Below, piece by piece: positions 25,584 through 33,337 of a stretch of DNA of 64,000 bases (the first letter of the stretch is position 1; every line of letters begins with the position of its first letter). Source of the stretch: Intestinimonas butyriciproducens (GTDB lineage: Bacteria; Bacillota; Clostridia; Oscillospirales; Oscillospiraceae); assembly GCF_004154955.1 (NCBI RefSeq), contig NZ_CP011524.1, forward strand, positions 1,798,001 through 1,862,000, in the 5' to 3' direction. A program made the translations under genes and the position numbers. The notes beneath the pieces were generated by a model. It was not told where the DNA came from and ran no database searches. It saw only the letters and a list, made by a program, of their open reading frames with translations.

Positions 25584-26399
25584 TCATTTTTTCACAACCG
25601 GCACATAAATAAAGGCATCCTTACCCAGGTAATATTCAAAGTCGATCTTGGCGGAGTCAAATTGGTATTCGCTCTGGTCAAACCACTCCGAAAAAATGTA
25701 TTTCCAGGTCTTGCGAACATTTGCCCCGACTTCTTCCACCGACGCCCCTCTTGGAACGAGAAATACCGCATATTCTGCCGACGGGATGTCCAGCAGCACC
25801 ATACCATCCGGGATAAAGCTTTTCTCCTTTACTTGAGGCCCAAAAAAGTAATAAAACTCTCCTGCCACCTGATCCGGGTGTATCCACGCGCCGATCTCCG
25901 CATATCCCGGATAGGTGAGCTTGGCGTAATCCGCCCTGCTGACGGAGGAAAAGTCCTTTCCGAGCCAATACGCGCTGGCATCCAAGACATCAAATTCTCC
26001 CTCCGGAGGAGCCAGGCAATACCCCACTGCCGAAAAGCCCTCCACATACTTGATTTCCGATGTCATCACATCTATTTCTCCTTTCTTGCTCTTGTATTCC
26101 GTGGGGGCCATTCCATAGTGCCTGCGGAACGCTTTTGAAAAACCGGACGGGGTCTCAAAACCACTTTTTGTCGAGATCTCCGTAATGCTTCCCCCCTGTA
26201 GAATCTCCCCTGCCGCCAGTTCCAGCCGCCGGCGTCGAAGATATGCGCCCACCGACAGCCCCATATCGATGGCAAACAAGTGGCAAAAATGATAAAAAGA
26301 GTACCCGGATACCCGCGCCAGTTCCTCCGCTGTCAGGCCTTGAGAGATGTGCTCATCAATATACCGCAGCACATCTTCCATCGTCTCCGCATGCCGCAT
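25584..26399 (-). CDS. AraC family regulator with GyrI-like effector-binding domain
   Basis: 271 residues. Two HTHs of the AraC type in the first 100 residues (LTAEELARVSGYSFYHFCHL; ITEISTKSGFETPSGFSKAF with RRHYGMAPTEYK). A C-terminal GyrI/BmrR-like sensor domain follows (about 115-271; EYKS ... YAVFLVPRGASVEEVGANVRKTW). This is the MarA/Rob-like architecture that often senses small hydrophobic compounds. The start at 26399 has AGGAGG at 8 bases; a TTG 24 bases earlier lacks this. A TATACT box lies just upstream. Confidence 0.9.
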   Translation of the reverse strand: MRHAETMEDVLRYIDEHISQGLTAEELARVSGYSFYHFCHLFAIDMGLSVGAYLRRRRLELAAGEILQGGSITEISTKSGFETPSGFSKAFRRHYGMAPTEYKSKKGEIDVMTSEIKYVEGFSAVGYCLAPPEGEFDVLDASAYWLGKDFSSVSRADYAKLTYPGYAEIGAWIHPDQVAGEFYYFFGPQVKEKSFIPDGMVLLDIPSAEYAVFLVPRGASVEEVGANVRKTWKYIFSEWFDQSEYQFDSAKIDFEYYLGKDAFIYVPVVKK

Positions 26400-26566
26400 G
26401 GCCCTGCCCTCCTTCCCCTCCAAGTATAACAGGACGCGGCCAACTCCGCATTTCCAAACTTGCGGACTTTTCCCGCCGCACGGCCCTCCTCGCCCTTTTT
26501 ACACCGTCCGTCTGTCTCCATTTTAAAAAAGCCGGCATAGGATAGGACACCAAAGGAGGTATCTCT

Positions 26567-27307
26567 ATGCCTATCATCTACCTCTCTCCTTCCACACAGG
26601 AGAACAATTTTTATGTAAGTGGCGGCAGCGAAGAGTATTGGATGAACCGTCTGGCCGACGCTATGGTCCCCTATCTGAACGCCAGTGGGATTCAATACGT
26701 CCGCAATACGCCGGAAATGACGGCCGCCTCCTCTATCCTCGCCTCCAACAGCGGAAATTTTGATCTTCATCTGGCCCTCCACTCCAATGGAGCGCCGGAG
26801 GGGCAGTATGGACAAATACGCGGCGTACTGGTATTTTATTATCCAGGAAGTGCGGAAGGACGCCGTGCAGCAGAAATTGTGGCTGAAAATCTCAAAAAAA
26901 TCTATCCCCTTCCCTCCAAGGTCCGTACAGAGCCGACCACTACCATAGGGGAGGTCCGCAAGGTCCGCGCACCCTCTGTTTTTTTGGAGCTGGGGTATCA
27001 CGACAATCCGGATGATGCCGCTTGGGTCCAAAACAATCTGGATGCCATCGCCCGCAATCTTGTGGAGTCTCTCTGCCAGTACTTTGGTATCCCCTTCCTG
27101 GAACCCCGCCCCGCCCGGCAGGCCGTGGTGGATGTGGAATGGGGCGCCCTGAACATCCGTTCCAGACCTGACCGGAGCGCCCCCATCGTGGCCCGTGCCT
27201 ATGACGGCGCCAGACTCACTGTGCTCAACCAGTGGCAGGGCTGGTATCTGGTGCGCTTTGACGGCGTGGTGGGCTATGCCAGTTCTGAGTATATCACGCT
27301 GGTATGA
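26567..27307 (+). CDS. N-acetylmuramoyl-L-alanine amidase (Amidase_3-like) with SH3 domain
   Basis: 246 residues with no signal peptide. Amidase_3-like domain (1-185): GGSEEYWMNRLADAM carries the glutamate ligand, DLHLALHSNG the histidine, and VFLELGYHDN the catalytic glutamate. The usual first motif DPGHGG is replaced by LSPSTQENN, so the first zinc histidine is missing or substituted. SH3_3-like domain at the C-terminus (about 190-246; ALNIRSRPDRSAPIV). The lack of a signal peptide and the neighbouring LysM-GH18 gene suggest mother-cell-made spore or cortex hydrolases. A CATAGGATA sequence upstream resembles a sporulation-sigma -10. Confidence 0.82.
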   Translation: MPIIYLSPSTQENNFYVSGGSEEYWMNRLADAMVPYLNASGIQYVRNTPEMTAASSILASNSGNFDLHLALHSNGAPEGQYGQIRGVLVFYYPGSAEGRRAAEIVAENLKKIYPLPSKVRTEPTTTIGEVRKVRAPSVFLELGYHDNPDDAAWVQNNLDAIARNLVESLCQYFGIPFLEPRPARQAVVDVEWGALNIRSRPDRSAPIVARAYDGARLTVLNQWQGWYLVRFDGVVGYASSEYITLV

Positions 27308-27310
27308 TCG

Positions 27311-28618
27311 ATGGAAATTTATGTTGTACAGCCTGGTGACAATCTGTTTGGCATCGCCCAGGCATTCGGCGTGCCTATGTCCCATATTATAGAGGACAAC
27401 CGCCTCCCCAACCCTTCGCTTCTGGTCGTAGGGCAGACTTTGGTGATCCGTTTTCCGGAAGAGGTCTATACGGTGCAGCCAGGGGATACACTCGCCTCTG
27501 TCGCGCTTCAGTCAGGCCTCAGTCTTCGGCAGCTCTATCGGAACAATCCCATTCTGGAGGGCCAGCCCACCCTTTACCCCGGTCAGACTCTGGTACTCCG
27601 CTATCAGGGGAGTCCCGGGCCGTCTGTTACCGTAAATAGTTATGCCTATCCTTTTATCAATCAAAGCCTGCTGCAGCGGACCCTGCCTTTTCTTACCTAT
27701 CTCACCCCCTTCACCTATGGCATACAGGAGGATGGGGAATTGGTATCGCTGGACGACGAGCCGCTGATCGCCATGGGCCGTGCGGTAGGCACAGCGGCGC
27801 TGATGCATCTGTCTACCCTGACTGAATCAGGAAATTTTTCCAATGACTTGGCCAACTTGGTGCTCAATGACCTTTCCCTTCAGGAGGTTCTTATTGACAA
27901 CGTGCTCACCACACTCCAGACAAAAGGTTATTCCGGGCTGGATGTGGATTTTGAGTTTATCTTCCCGCAGGATGCCCTCCCCTATGCCGCTTTTATCCGT
28001 CGTCTGCGGGATCGTCTCAACCCCCTGGGTTATCCTGTCATTGTTGCCCTGGCCCCCAAAACCTCCAGCGACCAGCCGGGCCTTTTATATGAGGGGCACA
28101 GCTACCGTGACCTTGGCGAGGCCGCCAACCGTGTATTCCTCATGACATATGAGTGGGGTTATACTTATGGCCCGCCCATGGCCGTGGCCCCGCTTCCCAA
28201 TGTTCGGGCCGTCGTAGAATATGCGCTTACCGAAATACCGGCGGAGAAGCTATGGCTTGGAGTGCCAAACTACGGCTACGACTGGCCGCTTCCCTTTCTC
28301 CAGGGGAAAACGCGGGCCACCTCTATCTCGCCACAGTATGCTGTCAGTCTGGCCGCCCGTTATCGCTCCTCCATTTCCTATGATGAAACTGCGCAGGCCC
28401 CTTGGTTCCGCTATACCGACGAAAACGGCACCAAACATGAGGTCTGGTTCGAGGACGCCCGCAGCATCCGCGCCAAGCTTTCCCTGATCCCCGAATACGG
28501 CCTTGACGGGGCCGGCTACTGGAATCTCATGCGCCCCTTTCCCCAGAACTGGCTGGTACTGGATAGTCTCTTTACCATCCGGGAGACGCCCCTGCCTGCC
28601 GGCCTCCTGCGTTCATAA
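27311..28618 (+). CDS. LysM-LysM-GH18 spore cortex/germination glycosidase (SleL/YaaH-like)
   Basis: 435 residues. Two LysM modules (about 2-47 starting IYVVQPGDNLFGIA, and 51-97 starting VYTVQPGDTLASVA) are followed by a GH18 barrel with the active-site strand SGLDVDFEF and later LMTYEWGYTYGPPMAV. SleL-type enzymes cut cortex peptidoglycan during germination. There is no signal peptide, as in other spore coat-associated members. It begins 3 bases after the amidase stop, so it is the second gene of one transcript. Confidence 0.9.
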   Translation: MEIYVVQPGDNLFGIAQAFGVPMSHIIEDNRLPNPSLLVVGQTLVIRFPEEVYTVQPGDTLASVALQSGLSLRQLYRNNPILEGQPTLYPGQTLVLRYQGSPGPSVTVNSYAYPFINQSLLQRTLPFLTYLTPFTYGIQEDGELVSLDDEPLIAMGRAVGTAALMHLSTLTESGNFSNDLANLVLNDLSLQEVLIDNVLTTLQTKGYSGLDVDFEFIFPQDALPYAAFIRRLRDRLNPLGYPVIVALAPKTSSDQPGLLYEGHSYRDLGEAANRVFLMTYEWGYTYGPPMAVAPLPNVRAVVEYALTEIPAEKLWLGVPNYGYDWPLPFLQGKTRATSISPQYAVSLAARYRSSISYDETAQAPWFRYTDENGTKHEVWFEDARSIRAKLSLIPEYGLDGAGYWNLMRPFPQNWLVLDSLFTIRETPLPAGLLRS

Positions 28619-28786
28619 AAAGTTCACATCAAGTTATAAAACTGTCCATCAATTCCCAACTCGATGTGATATCCTATATTTGCAAAGACTCAAACAACCA
28701 ATTCCAACCTCCTCCCTCTCTCTTTGCAACATCGCTGTACTCCCTGGAGGGGCAGTCGCTCCTCCAGGGAGGCAGACCAAATTTTC

Positions 28787-28818
28787 CGCCGGCAGCTTTT
28801 GGCTGACCGGCGTTTTTT
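28787..28818 (+). terminator. Terminator downstream of the GH18 gene
   Basis: GC-rich stem with one bulge (28787-28796 with 28802-28812) followed by TTTTTT. A second strong hairpin (about 28740-28772) precedes it. The 239-base gap otherwise shows no gene. Confidence 0.75.
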
Positions 28819-28857
28819 AGTCCCATTCGGGCCATACTATGGGTGAGGTGATCGATA

Positions 28858-29013
28858 ATGTCTTATGTCTCTCCGCATATCAAAGAAAAATTTGAATCTA
28901 TGCCCCTCGACCTGAAAAATACCATCCTGGCCCGTAACGTCCATCTGGAAAATATGAACGACCTGATGTCCGTTCTGGAGCAGATCATCGCGGAGGGGGA
29001 AGGCCGTGGTTGA
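28858..29013 (+). CDS. Small uncharacterised protein, 51 residues
   Basis: Starts ATG at 28858 after GAGGTGATCGATA. The sequence is amphipathic and helical (KEKFESMPLDLKNTILAR, then NMNDLMSVLEQIIAEGEG), without membrane segment or cysteines. It overlaps the next gene by 8 bases in another frame. A CATACTAT box upstream (about 28833) resembles a sporulation -10. The function is unknown, possibly sporulation-related given the neighbours. Confidence 0.65.
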   Translation: MSYVSPHIKEKFESMPLDLKNTILARNVHLENMNDLMSVLEQIIAEGEGRG

Positions 29014-29233
29014 CCCCTCCTCCCTTTCAGCGGATGCCCGCAGGTACTTTGACAGCCTCCCTAAAGAGGAGCAACTGACAATGCTAAAAAGCAATCTTTC
29101 GCTGCACAGTCTGAAGGAGCTTCAGGAATTCTACGCCCAGATGTCGCCCCGATCCGGCGATGTGCTCTATCAGGTCCTGCCGGAGCCCGCAGTCCCCTCT
29201 AATCAGCTTTTGGATGAGCTGGACTCAGAATGA
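29006..29233 (+). CDS. Small uncharacterised protein, 75 residues, GTG start
   Basis: GTG at 29006 lies inside the end of the preceding tiny gene, with GGAGGGGGAAGG as ribosome site. Acidic, helical sequence (ADARRYFDSLPKEEQLTMLK, LHSLKELQEFYAQM) with a proline-rich end. It looks translationally coupled to the 51-residue protein, so the pair may act together. No family recognised. Confidence 0.65.
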   Translation: MVDPSSLSADARRYFDSLPKEEQLTMLKSNLSLHSLKELQEFYAQMSPRSGDVLYQVLPEPAVPSNQLLDELDSE

Positions 29234-29366
29234 CCGTCGGAAACAGCAAAAAGGAATGACCTTCTATCGCTACAACGTTCAAAAACAGTTCCGGACCACA
29301 AGGCTGTAGAATCTCTTCTCCTTTTTTTCTGTCGACTCTCTATGCCCAAAAGCATATTCTGCCGCT

Positions 29367-29406
29367 AAAACGCATGGTGTCTCTATATAGAGACACCATG
29401 CGTTTT
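29367..29406. promoter_or_regulatory. 40-bp perfect palindrome containing GTCTC-N6-GAGAC (possible enhancer site 1)
   Basis: Each half is 20 bases and the two are exact reverse complements with no spacer. The inner 16 bases (29379-29394) read GTCTCTATATAGAGAC. The A- and T-rich ends could also make it a bidirectional terminator after the tiny genes. The same GTCTC-N6-GAGAC pattern recurs at 29577, upstream of a sigma-54 promoter. Confidence 0.6.
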
Positions 29407-29576
29407 AAATTTAGCATTTTACCTGCCCCACACGGCTTTCTCTCTCCTCCGGTTTCTTCTTTTCCCGTGGGCTCCACCGCCCTTCATTTCTCAATATTTT
29501 ACGCACCCACACACTCTGCCGGACCCCTTCTTGTTAAAATCCCGATTTATCTTGTGACAAAGGGCTTTTTTCTTTC
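29407..29576 (+). other. Gap between the two putative enhancer sites
   Basis: 170 bases of pyrimidine-rich sequence on the plus strand. No gene or RNA recognised. Confidence 0.45.
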
Positions 29577-29613
29577 GTCTCCAAACGGAGACATAATTCT
29601 TTGTTTGGAGACG
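29576..29613. promoter_or_regulatory. Second GTCTC-N6-GAGAC dyad (possible enhancer site 2)
   Basis: GTCTCCAAACGGAGAC occupies 29577-29592. An 11-base arm CGTCTCCAAAC (29576-29586) is repeated inverted as GTTTGGAGACG (29603-29613). The dyad centre is about 116 bases upstream of the GG of the sigma-54 promoter, a usual distance for activator binding. Confidence 0.6.
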
Positions 29614-29698
29614 CACCCTCTTACATATTTCCACTGATTATTCCAAGATATTGGCCATTTTCCTTTCCAAGGAGGCCATTTTATGCCTAAATCACGAA

Positions 29699-29715
29699 TT
29701 GGCATTTGGATTGCT
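29699..29715 (+). promoter_or_regulatory. Sigma-54 (-24/-12) promoter of the catabolic operon
   Basis: TTGGCATTTGGATTGCT keeps the invariant GG-N10-GC spacing and both TTGGCA and TTGC blocks of the RpoN consensus. The expected start of transcription is near 29726, leaving a leader of about 70 bases to the crotonase ATG. A gene for a sigma-54 activator with a GAFTGA loop follows the operon. Confidence 0.82.
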
Positions 29716-29797
29716 TATACCAAAATCGTCTGACGGGACTGGACGGCGTTGCCGGCGCGACGTCTATTCTCTTGAGAAATCAAAGGAGGTCATTTTT

Positions 29798-30604
29798 ATG
29801 AGCGAGACATTCCAGCAGGTAGCAGAGCGTTTAACGAACATCAGGGCAGAACTGGACGGCGCCATCGCCATTCTGACCATGAACCGTCCCAAGGCCCTCA
29901 ATGCCCTTAATGATCAAACTTTGGAGGAGCTGGACCGTATCTTCACTTGTCTGGAACGTGAGGAAAGCATTCTGGGCGTCATTATTACAGGCGAGGGAAA
30001 AGGCTTCGTGGCCGGGGCCGATATCTCTCAGATGCAGTCCTACAAGAGCGAAGAGGGCCGCAATTACGCCAACCGGGCCCAGGCTCTGTTTAACAAAATC
30101 GAGGCCTTGGAGAAGCCTGTCATCGCCGCAGTCAACGGATACGCTCTCGGCGGCGGTTGCGAGCTGTCCATGAGCTGTGATATTCGCATCGCCTCCGAAA
30201 AGGCTGTCTTCGGTCAACCCGAGGCCAATCTGGGGGTGATCCCCTGTTTTGGCGGTACACAGCGTCTGCCCCGGCTGGTGGGGACGGGTATCGCCAAAGA
30301 ACTCATCTATACCGGCCGTCAGGTAAAAGCAGAGGAGGCCAAGAGCATTGGCCTGGTCAACAAAGTCGTCCCGGCCGAGTCTCTTCTGGACGAGGCCAAG
30401 GCTATGCTGCGCACCATTCTCGAAAAGGCCCCCATGGCCATTCGCTACTCCAAGGTCGCCATTAACCGCGGCATGGACGTCGACATGCGCGCCGGTCTAG
30501 AGCTGGAGAAAGACTTGGCCGCCATCACCTTTGGAACCGAGGATAAGCAGGAGGGCATGGACGCTTTCCTGGGGAAGCGTCCCGCCGTGTTCCATAATCG
30601 GTAA
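29798..30604 (+). CDS. Enoyl-CoA hydratase / crotonase family protein
   Basis: 268 residues. The crotonase oxyanion segments VAGADISQM and ALGGGCELSMSCD, and the glutamate-bearing QPEANLGVIP block, are all visible. It reversibly hydrates 2-enoyl-CoA to 3-hydroxyacyl-CoA. The start at 29798 follows AAAGGAGG; a frame extension to 29651 would span the promoter. It is the first gene of the sigma-54 operon, and the CoA-transferase and dehydrogenase neighbours suggest a CaiD-like role. Confidence 0.93.
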   Translation: MSETFQQVAERLTNIRAELDGAIAILTMNRPKALNALNDQTLEELDRIFTCLEREESILGVIITGEGKGFVAGADISQMQSYKSEEGRNYANRAQALFNKIEALEKPVIAAVNGYALGGGCELSMSCDIRIASEKAVFGQPEANLGVIPCFGGTQRLPRLVGTGIAKELIYTGRQVKAEEAKSIGLVNKVVPAESLLDEAKAMLRTILEKAPMAIRYSKVAINRGMDVDMRAGLELEKDLAAITFGTEDKQEGMDAFLGKRPAVFHNR

Positions 30605-30655
30605 GTATCTCCCGATCCTAATGGAGAGACAGATATGACTTAAGGAGGAGAACCT

Positions 30656-31972
30656 ATGACCGCTCTGGGTATCATCGGCATCATCCTGGCGTTCGCCCTA
30701 TTGATGTACATGATCATGAAAGGCTTCAATATTTATCTGACGGTGTTCGTCTGTACGCTGGTTGTCGCTGTCACAAGCCAGATGAATGTCTATGAAGCTT
30801 ATAAAGTCCACTTCATGACCGGCTTTACCACCTTTTTTAAGAATAATTATTTGATCTTCCTCACAGGTACTTTGATGGCAAAGGCGATGGATGTCACCGG
30901 CGCGGCCAAATCTATCGCCAAAACTATCATTAAAGTTATGGGGACCGAGTGGGCTTTCATCTCCGTTCCTGTCGCCTGCGGCGTGCTTTGCTACGGTGGC
31001 GTATCTGCTTTCGTATGTTCCTTTGCCGTTTTTCCCATTGCCCTGCAGGTCTTCCGTGCCGCTGATCTGCCCCGGCGCGGCATCCCCGGCGCCCTGTGCT
31101 TTGGCTGCTCCACCTTTGCCATGATTGCCCCCGGCGCCGTACAGATCCACAACAACGTCCCCTCTACCGAGCTGGGCACCTCTTACATGGCCGGTGCCGT
31201 CAACGGTTTTATTGCCTGTGGCTTTATGCTGGTGGCCGGCATTATCTATCTCCACTTCTGGCTCGGCAAAGCCAAAAAGAACGGTGAGCACTTTATTGCC
31301 AAAGAGGGCGATGAGTTTGGCGAAGAGGGAGACAGCCGTCTGCCCAACTTTGTAATCGCCCTGCTGCCTCTGGTCATCACGATTGTGCTGGTCAACGTGA
31401 AAGTCAATGGCGTGGCTATCGCCCCCGTAGAGGCGGGTGTACTGGCCGGTGCCGTATCCGCTGTGGTGTTGATGATCAAGTATATTGATCCCAAGGAACT
31501 CCCCAAGCACTTTGCCGATGGCGCTGCCATGGCCCTTCTCTCCATCACCAACACCTGCGCCGTTAACGGCTTCGGCGGCGTCGCCTCCAACAGCCCCGTT
31601 TTTGGCGACATCGTAAGCGCCATGGTCAACCTCCCCGGTCCCAAACTGCTGGGACTGGTGATCGGCACCACTGTGATTGCTGGCATCTGCGGTTCCGCCT
31701 CCGGCGGTCTGGGCATCGCAGTACCCATCCTCGGCCCAGTCTATACCCAGCTTGGCATTGCTCCCAGCATTGTCCACCGCGTCATGGCCCTCTCCTCCTC
31801 CGCCCTGGATTCTCTTCCACACAACGGCTATATCGTTACTGTCACCAACGGCCTGTGCCGCGAGACGCATAAGGATTCTTACGGCCTCACCTTTGCGCTT
31901 ACCGTTATCATTCCCTTTATTGGTTCCCTGGTTGGTGTGGCGCTCTTTACCCTCTTCCCCAACCTGCCTTGA
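30656..31972 (+). CDS. GntP family permease
   Basis: 438 residues with about 12 membrane segments. The pattern fits the gluconate/GntP family: N-terminal IIGIILAFALLMYMIMKGFN, a middle charged loop (about residues 205-225), and the C-terminal ALSSSALDSLPHNGYIVTV block. Members carry gluconate and short hydroxy-acids including 3-hydroxybutyrate. In this operon it probably imports, or exchanges, the acid that the CoA-transferase activates. Ribosome site AAGGAGGAG. Confidence 0.88.
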   Translation: MTALGIIGIILAFALLMYMIMKGFNIYLTVFVCTLVVAVTSQMNVYEAYKVHFMTGFTTFFKNNYLIFLTGTLMAKAMDVTGAAKSIAKTIIKVMGTEWAFISVPVACGVLCYGGVSAFVCSFAVFPIALQVFRAADLPRRGIPGALCFGCSTFAMIAPGAVQIHNNVPSTELGTSYMAGAVNGFIACGFMLVAGIIYLHFWLGKAKKNGEHFIAKEGDEFGEEGDSRLPNFVIALLPLVITIVLVNVKVNGVAIAPVEAGVLAGAVSAVVLMIKYIDPKELPKHFADGAAMALLSITNTCAVNGFGGVASNSPVFGDIVSAMVNLPGPKLLGLVIGTTVIAGICGSASGGLGIAVPILGPVYTQLGIAPSIVHRVMALSSSALDSLPHNGYIVTVTNGLCRETHKDSYGLTFALTVIIPFIGSLVGVALFTLFPNLP

Positions 31973-32076
31973 TGGCTTAGCCGCAAATATAAGCTGCTCC
32001 AGTATTTCTGCATCGGTGCGGCATTCCTGCCGCGCCGCCCACAAATCCCTTATTATTGAAAGGAGTATGGAATCCT

Positions 32077-33315
32077 ATGTTCAAACCGTTGGATGGTGTT
32101 AAGGTCATCGATCTGACCTATTTTGTCGCCGGCCCCGGCGCCGCCCGTATTCTCGCCGACTGGGGCGCCGATGTCATCAAAGTGGAGCCCAGTTTCGGCG
32201 ACCCCGGCCGCGGCACCGGAGCAACTATGTCTTGCCCTACCGTAAAGGACTGCAACCCATTTTATACCGCCTATAATGCCAACAAGCGCGGTCTTTCCCT
32301 CAATCTGAAGAGTGACGAAGGGAAGGCGGTTTTGTATAAGCTGCTCGAGAGCGCCGATGTCTTTGTCTCCAGCTACCGTACCGGCGCGCTCAAGCGGTTA
32401 GGGCTGGACTATGACTCTCTGAGCAAAAAGTTCCCCCACCTCATCTGGGCCCAGATCAACGGCTTCGGAGATTTTGGCCCTGCCAAGGACAACGCCGGTT
32501 TTGATACCGTGGCCTTCTGGGCCCGTTCCGGCGCTATGATCGATATCACTGAGAAGGATACTTCCCCGGTTAATCCCCTCATCGGTTTCGGCGACGCCAC
32601 CACCTCCTGCTCCCTCTCCGGCGGCATCTGCGCCGCCCTCTATCAGAAAGCCAAAACCGGTAAGGGCTGCAAGGTCATGGTCTCCCTCTTTGCCCAAGCC
32701 ATCTGGAGTGAAAGCGCAGGCATGGTCTCCACCCAGTACGGCGACGAGTACCCCAAGACCCGCCTGAACCCCGGCTCCCCCGTCATGGACACGTTTAAGA
32801 GTGCTGACGACAAGTGGTTCTACATGAGCATTCTGGAACCCGACCGCTACAACGATGCGCTTATGAAGGAGCTGGGCCGCAATGACCTGGTTGGCGATCC
32901 ACGGTACTGCACCGCCGCCGCTGCCAAGGCACACAGTTCCGAGCTGGTGGAGATTCTCAGCGCAGAGTTTGCCAAGCACACCATGGACGAGATCGCCGCC
33001 ATGTTTGCTCGGGCCGATATCGCCTATGACCGAGTTCAGCACATCAAGGAGGTTCTGGATGACCCACAGGCGCTGGAGAACATGTATATCATTCCCGTAG
33101 AAAACCGGGATGGCACTGTGACCAAGCAGCCGATGACTCCCATTCGGTTTGCCACTACCGAACCCGCCCGCATCGAGGACATCGCCCCCACCATGGAACG
33201 GCAGGCCCCCTTAGTCGGCGAGCACTCTGCTGAAATCCTGAAGGAGCACGGATATACCGATGAGGACATTCAGAAGCTTGTCGATTCCAAAGTAGTTTAC
33301 ATCGAAAAGCTGTAA
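32077..33315 (+). CDS. CaiB/BaiF type III CoA-transferase
   Basis: 412 residues. Starts MFKPLDGVKVIDLTYFVAGP with AAAGGAG upstream; the extension to 32056 has no ATG. Family blocks LADWGADVIKVEP, NKRGLSLNLKSDEG and the region AGFDTVAFWARSG, containing the catalytic aspartate, are present. It transfers CoA between organic acids by way of an aspartyl anhydride. Between a permease and an acyl-CoA dehydrogenase it would activate the imported acid at the expense of the reduced acyl-CoA product. Confidence 0.93.
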   Translation: MFKPLDGVKVIDLTYFVAGPGAARILADWGADVIKVEPSFGDPGRGTGATMSCPTVKDCNPFYTAYNANKRGLSLNLKSDEGKAVLYKLLESADVFVSSYRTGALKRLGLDYDSLSKKFPHLIWAQINGFGDFGPAKDNAGFDTVAFWARSGAMIDITEKDTSPVNPLIGFGDATTSCSLSGGICAALYQKAKTGKGCKVMVSLFAQAIWSESAGMVSTQYGDEYPKTRLNPGSPVMDTFKSADDKWFYMSILEPDRYNDALMKELGRNDLVGDPRYCTAAAAKAHSSELVEILSAEFAKHTMDEIAAMFARADIAYDRVQHIKEVLDDPQALENMYIIPVENRDGTVTKQPMTPIRFATTEPARIEDIAPTMERQAPLVGEHSAEILKEHGYTDEDIQKLVDSKVVYIEKL

Positions 33316-33337
33316 GCCAGCGGAAAGGAATATAGCC

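Noticed and set aside
29651-29797. N-terminal extension of the crotonase to 29651
   Set aside because: It would span the sigma-54 promoter and most of the leader. The ATG at 29798 has AAAGGAGG and matches the family start.
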